From: an uncultured Oscillospiraceae bacterium
GTDB taxonomy: Bacteria; Bacillota; Clostridia; Oscillospirales; Oscillospiraceae
Direction of reading: 5' to 3'
DNA: 17,101 nt
NCBI GenBank assembly: GCA_934623545.1
Contig: CAKTVN010000009.1
Coordinates: 1 to 17,101, forward strand
The notes under the pieces were generated by a model. The model did no database searches and was not told the DNA's origin. It saw only the letters and a list, made by a program, of their open reading frames with translations. The position numbers and the translations under genes are program-made. Of this stretch, positions 13,066-17,101 are shown piece after piece. Positions within the stretch are counted from its first letter, which is position 1. Each line of letters begins with the position of its first letter.

Positions 13066-13355
13066 CACGCTCTCAAATGGGAAACGCATCTGCATTTGAT
13101 TTCGCACCTGCGGGCGTGAACTCTGCGAGGCTTTTAGCAGCCTTGATTTGCTCGTTTCTCTCAACCATTGGTTGAGTATTCTTCCTTGGTTGAGTGTTCT
13201 CCCTTCCCAACCCGGCGCTGGCGGAGGCGTAAGCTTCCGCCAGCACCCGCGTTTATCGGGCTGCGGCGAAAGGCAGCATTCCGCCCCGGCGGAACGCCTC
13301 TTTTCGCAGCAGTCCGGTCCGAGAGACCCGCATCGATTCAAAGGAGGTTCCTGTC
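13066..13355 (+). promoter_or_regulatory. Structured gap between livK and livH
   Basis: No gene is seen in these 290 bases. They hold CAAATG/CATTTG near 13075-13110; the 19-base dispersed block (13118-13136); CTCAACCA-T-TGGTTGAG (13160-13176); a direct repeat TTGGTTGAGTRTTCT (13168-13182 and 13186-13200, 14 of 15 identical); a 12-bp stem closed by GTAA (13217-13228 with 13233-13244); and TTCCGCC-CC-GGCGGAA (13279-13294) inside weaker arms GCTGCG/CGCAGC. None has a T-tail. Such structures downstream of binding-protein genes often protect the upstream mRNA or limit readthrough, raising binding protein over permease. Confidence 0.6.
13118..13136 (+). repeat. Dispersed 19-base block, copy 2
   Basis: Identical to 9928-9946, GAACTCTGCGAGGCTTTTA, and again preceded by a GC-rich stretch (CGCACCTGCGGGCGT). 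Weaker similarity extends upstream: CTCAAATG is found in both gaps (9755-9762 and 13074-13081 approximately). Confidence 0.75.
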
Positions 13356-14282
13356 ATGGCTCTGTTCAAGACCGTGCTGCCCTACATTCTCTCCGGCATC
13401 TCCGTCGGCGGGCAGTACGCGCTGATCGCGGTCGGCTATACCATGGTATACGGCATCCTGCGCCTGATCAACTTCGCCCACGGCGACGTGTTCATGGTCG
13501 CGGGACTCATCATGGTCTATCTCTCCGCGTCGCTCCCGCTTTATATCTCCATTCCGCTGACCATCGTCCTGACCGTCGCGCTCGGCTTTGCGATCGAGCG
13601 TGTGGCGTATAAGCCGCTGCGCTCTGCGCCGCGTATGTCCGTCATGATCTCCGCCATCGGCGTGAGCTATCTGCTCCAGAATCTGGCGCTCTACATCACC
13701 GGCGGGCTCAATAAAAACTATCCCGTCATCCCCTGGATCTCCGATCAGGTCACCATCTTCGGCGCGACGACCACCCGCGTGACGCTCATCACTCCGGTCC
13801 TGACCGTCGCGATCGTCGCGGCGCTCGTCTGGTTCATCCAGAAAACCAAGATCGGCATGGCGATGCGCGCCGCGTCGAAGGACTTCGAGACCGCGCAGCT
13901 CATGGGCATCAAGATCAACTCCGTCATTTCCTTTACCTTCGTTATCGGCTCGTTCCTCGCGGCGATCGGCTCGCTGCTGTTCTTCACGAACTATCCCGGC
14001 ATCGTGCCGACCTCCGGCGCCATGCCCGGTCTGAAGGCGTTCGTCGCCGCCGTCTTCGGCGGCATCGGCTCCGTCCCCGGAGCGGTCCTCGGCGCGTTCA
14101 TCATCGGCGTGTGCGAAAGTCTCATCAAGGGGCTGGACACCATTCTCGTCACGCAGCAGCTCATTACGGAGCAGATCGGCTTTGCCACCTTCTCCGATGC
14201 GTTCACCTTCGTGCTGCTGATCGTCATTCTGGTCTTCAAGCCGACCGGTCTGTTTGGCGAGAAGTCCACCGACAAGGTCTGA
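13356..14282 (+). CDS. livH: Branched-chain amino-acid ABC transporter permease LivH
   Basis: A 308-residue inner-membrane permease with about eight hydrophobic segments. The family markers are GGQYALIAVGYTMVYGILRL with INFAHGDVFMVAG directly after, and the cytoplasmic loop AASKDFETAQLMGIKINSVI that contacts the ATPase subunits. PTSGAMPGLKAFVAAVFGGI and GSVPGAVLGAFIIGV are the usual C-terminal blocks. AAGGAGG lies 8 bases before the ATG. livM begins 13 bases after its stop. It should form a heterodimer with LivM. Confidence 0.95.
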   Translation: MALFKTVLPYILSGISVGGQYALIAVGYTMVYGILRLINFAHGDVFMVAGLIMVYLSASLPLYISIPLTIVLTVALGFAIERVAYKPLRSAPRMSVMISAIGVSYLLQNLALYITGGLNKNYPVIPWISDQVTIFGATTTRVTLITPVLTVAIVAALVWFIQKTKIGMAMRAASKDFETAQLMGIKINSVISFTFVIGSFLAAIGSLLFFTNYPGIVPTSGAMPGLKAFVAAVFGGIGSVPGAVLGAFIIGVCESLIKGLDTILVTQQLITEQIGFATFSDAFTFVLLIVILVFKPTGLFGEKSTDKV

Positions 14283-14295
14283 AAGGAGGCGCGGC

Positions 14296-15477
14296 ATGAA
14301 AAAATCAGTCAACGTCCGGAAAAATCTTCTGACCGCGCTCGGCATCGTGCTGTTCTGGGGCGTCGTGTTCCTGCTCGATCAGCTCATCGCGCCCACGAGT
14401 CCGATGTCCATGCTGCTGACCGTCCTGCAAAAGGGCTCGGTCTATGCGCTCGCCGCCGTGTCAATGAACCTGCTCAACGGCTTTACGGGGCTGTTTTCGC
14501 TGGGACACGCGGGCTTCATGCTCATCGGCGCGTATACCTACGCCATCTTTACCATTCCCTCCGCCTCGCGCGACTCCGTCTATCAGTATTATCAGGCGGC
14601 GATCCGCTTCTCCTTCCCGGAGCTCTTCTCCGGCGCGCTCGGCGGCTTCGGGACTGTGCTTGGCGTCGTGCTCGCGGTGGTGCTGGCGGGTCTGCTCGCG
14701 GCGCTGTTCGCGTATCTGATCGGACTTCCGGTCCTGAAGCTCAAATCCGACTATCTTGCCATCGCGACGCTCGGCTTTGCCGAGATCATCCGCGCGGTGT
14801 TCCAGTGGAGCAAGCTCGGTCCCGTCACCAACGGCTCGAATATGCTCAAGAGCTTCCCGCGCGCGCTTTCCTTCAAGCTCCAGCTCGGCAATACGACGCT
14901 CAGCTTCTCTACGCTCGTCCCGGTCGCGATCGCGACGGTCTGCATCGGGCTGATCGTGCTGCTGGTCAATTCCACCTACGGCAGAGCCTTCAAAGCCATC
15001 CGCGACGACGAGACCGCAGCCGAGGCAATGGGCATCAACCTCGCGAAGCACAAGATGATCTCCTTCTGCACCAGCTCCTTCTTTGCCGGCATCGCCGGCG
15101 CGTGCATGGCGATGGTGCTTGCCATCGCGCAGGCAAACAACTTCAAGTCCGCCATGACCTACGAAATTCTGCTGATGGTCGTCCTCGGCGGCATCGGTTC
15201 GGTCTCCGGCTCCGTGATCGGCGCACTGCTGTTCATCTCCGCGTCGGAGTGGTGGCTGCGCGGTCTCGATATGGGCGAATTTCTCGGCATTCAGGCGCCC
15301 GGCATCTTCCGCAACGGCTTCCGCCTGGTCGTCTTCTCCATCATCATCATGTGCATCGTTCTCTTCTTCCGCAAGGGGCTTCTGGGCGACCATGAGCTGA
15401 GCTGGCATCTGCGGCGGATGCGCGCGGGGCTTCGGAAGAAACGCGCGGCAGCGGACGGAAAGGAGGCGGCGAAATGA
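14296..15477 (+). CDS. livM: Branched-chain amino-acid ABC transporter permease LivM
   Basis: A 393-residue permease, partner of LivH. It has a basic N-terminus (MKKSVNVRKNLL), about nine to ten hydrophobic segments, the LivM block GLFSLGHAGFMLIGAYTYAI, LKSDYLAIATLGFAEIIRAV, and the ATPase-contact loop AIRDDETAAEAMGINLAKHK. A variable loop of about 35 residues after the first block (SASRDSVYQYYQAAIRFSF) and a charged C-terminal tail (RRMRAGLRKKRAAADGKEAA) make it longer than many LivM proteins. ATG 14296 with AAGGAGG 6 bases ahead is preferred to the ATG at 14254, which lies inside livH. Its TGA overlaps the ATG of livG by four bases, indicating translational coupling. Confidence 0.95.
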   Translation: MKKSVNVRKNLLTALGIVLFWGVVFLLDQLIAPTSPMSMLLTVLQKGSVYALAAVSMNLLNGFTGLFSLGHAGFMLIGAYTYAIFTIPSASRDSVYQYYQAAIRFSFPELFSGALGGFGTVLGVVLAVVLAGLLAALFAYLIGLPVLKLKSDYLAIATLGFAEIIRAVFQWSKLGPVTNGSNMLKSFPRALSFKLQLGNTTLSFSTLVPVAIATVCIGLIVLLVNSTYGRAFKAIRDDETAAEAMGINLAKHKMISFCTSSFFAGIAGACMAMVLAIAQANNFKSAMTYEILLMVVLGGIGSVSGSVIGALLFISASEWWLRGLDMGEFLGIQAPGIFRNGFRLVVFSIIIMCIVLFFRKGLLGDHELSWHLRRMRAGLRKKRAAADGKEAAK

Positions 15478-16322
15478 GCGAGGTCAAAAACGTACTGCAC
15501 GTTGAAAACGTGACCATGCAGTTCGGCGGCGTCCTTGCCGTCAATAACCTCTCGCTGGATGTGAACGAGGGCGAGATCGTCGCTCTGATCGGTCCGAACG
15601 GCGCTGGAAAGACCACCGCCTTCAACTGCATCACCGGCGTCTATGAGCCGTCAAACGGCAAGGTAGAATTTCTCGGCAAGACCATCGTCGAGAATCACCC
15701 GAACGGCAAAATGAAAAAGCAGTATCTCGGCGAAAACGCCGGGCTTTACCGGCAAAACGTCTCCAATACGCCCGACATCATCACGCAGCTCGGCGTCGCG
15801 CGCACCTTCCAGAACATCCGCCTGTTCAAGTCCATGTCCGTCTTTGAAAACGTCCTGACCGCCATGCATCTGCGCCGGAGCGCGGGGCTTTTCTCCGCCG
15901 TCTTCCGCACAAACGCAAAGGAGGAGCAGGCACAGCGCGAACGGGCGCTGGACCTTCTGCGGATCGTCGGACTGGACGATGTGAAGGACGAGCTTGCGAC
16001 CAGTCTCCCCTACGGCAAGCAGCGCCGGCTTGAGATCGCGCGCGCCCTCGCGACCGAGCCGAAGCTTCTGCTTCTGGATGAGCCCGCCGCTGGCATGAAC
16101 CCGCAGGAGACCGAGGAGCTGACCGCCTTCATCCGCGAGCTGCGTGAGCGGTTCCATTTGACGATCTTCCTGATCGAACACCACATGGATCTGGTCATGG
16201 ACATCTCCGACCGGATCTACGTGATCGACTTTGGCAAGCTGATCGCAAGCGGCGTGCCCGCTGAAATTCAGCGAAATCAGCGCGTCATTGACGCATATCT
16301 GGGGGTGGACGAGGATGCCTGA
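15474..16322 (+). CDS. livG: Branched-chain amino-acid ABC transporter ATPase LivG
   Basis: A 282-residue ATP-binding subunit on the inner face of the membrane. Walker A is GPNGAGKT (40-47), the signature is LPYGKQRRLEIARALA in place of LSGGQ, Walker B is LLLLDEPAAG, and the H-loop is FLIEHHMD. These, with TFQNIRLF, identify LivG. It is about 25 residues longer than typical LivG because of an insert before GVARTFQNIRLF (around residues 70-105, ending NVSNTPDIITQL). ATG 15474 overlaps the livM stop, with AAAGGAGG a few bases upstream. Its stop overlaps or abuts the livF start. Confidence 0.96.
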   Translation: MSEVKNVLHVENVTMQFGGVLAVNNLSLDVNEGEIVALIGPNGAGKTTAFNCITGVYEPSNGKVEFLGKTIVENHPNGKMKKQYLGENAGLYRQNVSNTPDIITQLGVARTFQNIRLFKSMSVFENVLTAMHLRRSAGLFSAVFRTNAKEEQAQRERALDLLRIVGLDDVKDELATSLPYGKQRRLEIARALATEPKLLLLDEPAAGMNPQETEELTAFIRELRERFHLTIFLIEHHMDLVMDISDRIYVIDFGKLIASGVPAEIQRNQRVIDAYLGVDEDA

Positions 16323-17037
16323 CATGGAAAACATTCTGGAAATTCGCGATCTTGTCGTCTCCTACGGCGGCATCGAAGCCGTCAAGGGGATCCGTCTGGA
16401 CGTGCCGAAGGGCAAAATCGTCACGCTCATCGGCTCCAACGGCGCGGGCAAATCCACAACGCTGAAGACCATCGCCGGGCTGGTCAAGCCCAAAAGCGGC
16501 AGCGTCGTCTTTGAGGGTGAAACGCTCTCCGGCAAGCCCTCGGACTATATTGTTTCCAAGGGCATCACGCTCGTCCCCGAAGGGCGGCGCGTGTTTGCGA
16601 ACCTGAGCGTCGAGGAAAATCTGCGCATCGGCGCGTACCTCCGCAAGGACAGCCTCAAGGCAGACCTTGAAAACGTCTATGGTCTCTTCCCCCGCCTGCG
16701 CGAGCGCGCATGGCAGCTCGCCGGGACGCTTTCCGGCGGCGAACAGCAGATGCTTGCCGTCGGGCGGGCGCTGATGTCCAGACCGAAGCTCATCATGATG
16801 GACGAGCCCTCGCTCGGGCTCGCACCGATCATCGTCAAGGGCATTTTTGACATCATCCGCGCCGTCAACGAACAGGGCATCACCGTTTTGCTCATCGAGC
16901 AGAACGCCAACATGGCGCTGAAGATCGCGGACGTCGCATACGTCATGCAGACCGGCTCCATCCTTATGCAGGGCAGCGGCAGCGAGCTGCTCGCGAACGA
17001 GGACGTCCGCGCCGCCTATCTCGGCAGCGCAAAGTGA
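16315..17037 (+). CDS. livF: Branched-chain amino-acid ABC transporter ATPase LivF
   Basis: A 240-residue second ATPase subunit, partner of LivG. Walker A GSNGAGKST, the motif TLVPEGRRVFANLSVEENL, the signature LSGGEQQMLAVGRALM, Walker B LIMMDEPSLGL and LLIEQNANMAL are all typical of LivF. Two starts are possible: ATG 16315, overlapping livG by 8 bases with a G-rich site upstream, and ATG 16324 (MENILEIRDL), one base after the livG stop with GAGG 9 bases ahead. The family usually begins close to the second, so the true start may be 16324. It is last in the operon and followed by a terminator. Confidence 0.95.
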   Translation: MPDMENILEIRDLVVSYGGIEAVKGIRLDVPKGKIVTLIGSNGAGKSTTLKTIAGLVKPKSGSVVFEGETLSGKPSDYIVSKGITLVPEGRRVFANLSVEENLRIGAYLRKDSLKADLENVYGLFPRLRERAWQLAGTLSGGEQQMLAVGRALMSRPKLIMMDEPSLGLAPIIVKGIFDIIRAVNEQGITVLLIEQNANMALKIADVAYVMQTGSILMQGSGSELLANEDVRAAYLGSAK

Positions 17038-17065
17038 GCGCCCAAGACGAAATTCAAAGTATCGC

Positions 17066-17095
17066 CCCCGCGCGCCTTTGGCGCGCGGGGCTTTC
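17066..17095 (+). terminator. Intrinsic terminator of the liv operon
   Basis: Perfect 11-base arms CCCCGCGCGCC (17066-17076) and its complement (17080-17090) with loop TTT, then CTTTC. The T-run is short, but position (28 bases after the livF stop) and stem strength support it. Confidence 0.8.
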
Positions 17096-17101
17096 ATGCC
17101 G

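Noticed and set aside
11851..17037. Urea or amide (Urt-type) transporter instead of Liv
   Set aside because: The layout would fit both, but no urease or amidase gene is present and the motifs match Liv proteins equally well or better. The ligand remains open.

Overview
The window looks like chromosomal DNA from a GC-rich anaerobic Gram-positive of the class Clostridia, most likely Oscillospiraceae/Ruminococcaceae. This is inferred from strong AGGAGG-type ribosome sites, GC-rich codon use combined with AT-rich sigma-A type promoters, a YtvI-like sporulation membrane protein, a lipoprotein substrate-binding protein and Clostridia-like versions of the housekeeping genes. No tRNA, rRNA, CRISPR array, transposase or phage gene was seen.

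Left part (1-5206, minus strand). An aspartate-family operon reads right to left: an HTH-ACT regulator (ThrR/PheB type), an iron-containing alcohol dehydrogenase, homoserine dehydrogenase (hom) and aspartokinase (lysC). Gaps are 15-17 bases. A -35/-10 pair with a perfect inverted repeat lying across the -10 sits just upstream of the regulator gene, so self-repression by the HTH-ACT protein is plausible. lysC carries a strong internal ribosome site that could start a separate regulatory subunit. Downstream are three degenerate copies of a palindromic repeat, then a small membrane protein (DUF6512 type) whose ribosome site lies in a strong hairpin, then a consensus promoter pointing off the left edge.

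Middle (5325-9644, plus strand). A YtvI/AI-2E-type membrane protein is followed by an RluA-family pseudouridine synthase that ends inside its own terminator, an XRE regulator fused to five 15-residue beta-solenoid-like repeats, an unlisted 43-residue ORF and phosphotransacetylase (pta). Each transcription unit has a recognisable promoter; the pta -35 overlaps the small ORF stop.

Right part (9645-17101, plus strand). After pta lies a 369-base gap filled with a run of six different palindromes, then a MATE efflux protein with a 17-bp UUCG terminator. A complete branched-chain amino-acid type ABC importer operon (livK-livH-livM-livG-livF) follows, with a perfect -10, an AT-rich palindrome just upstream of the promoter, a structured 290-base gap between the binding protein and the permeases, and a terminator at the end. 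The livK-livH gap shares a 19-base identical block with the pta-MATE gap.

No wholly new defence or biosynthetic system is evident. The most unusual material is the intergenic palindromic and repeat DNA, the probable local control circuit of the aspartate operon, and the regulator with a solenoid tail.
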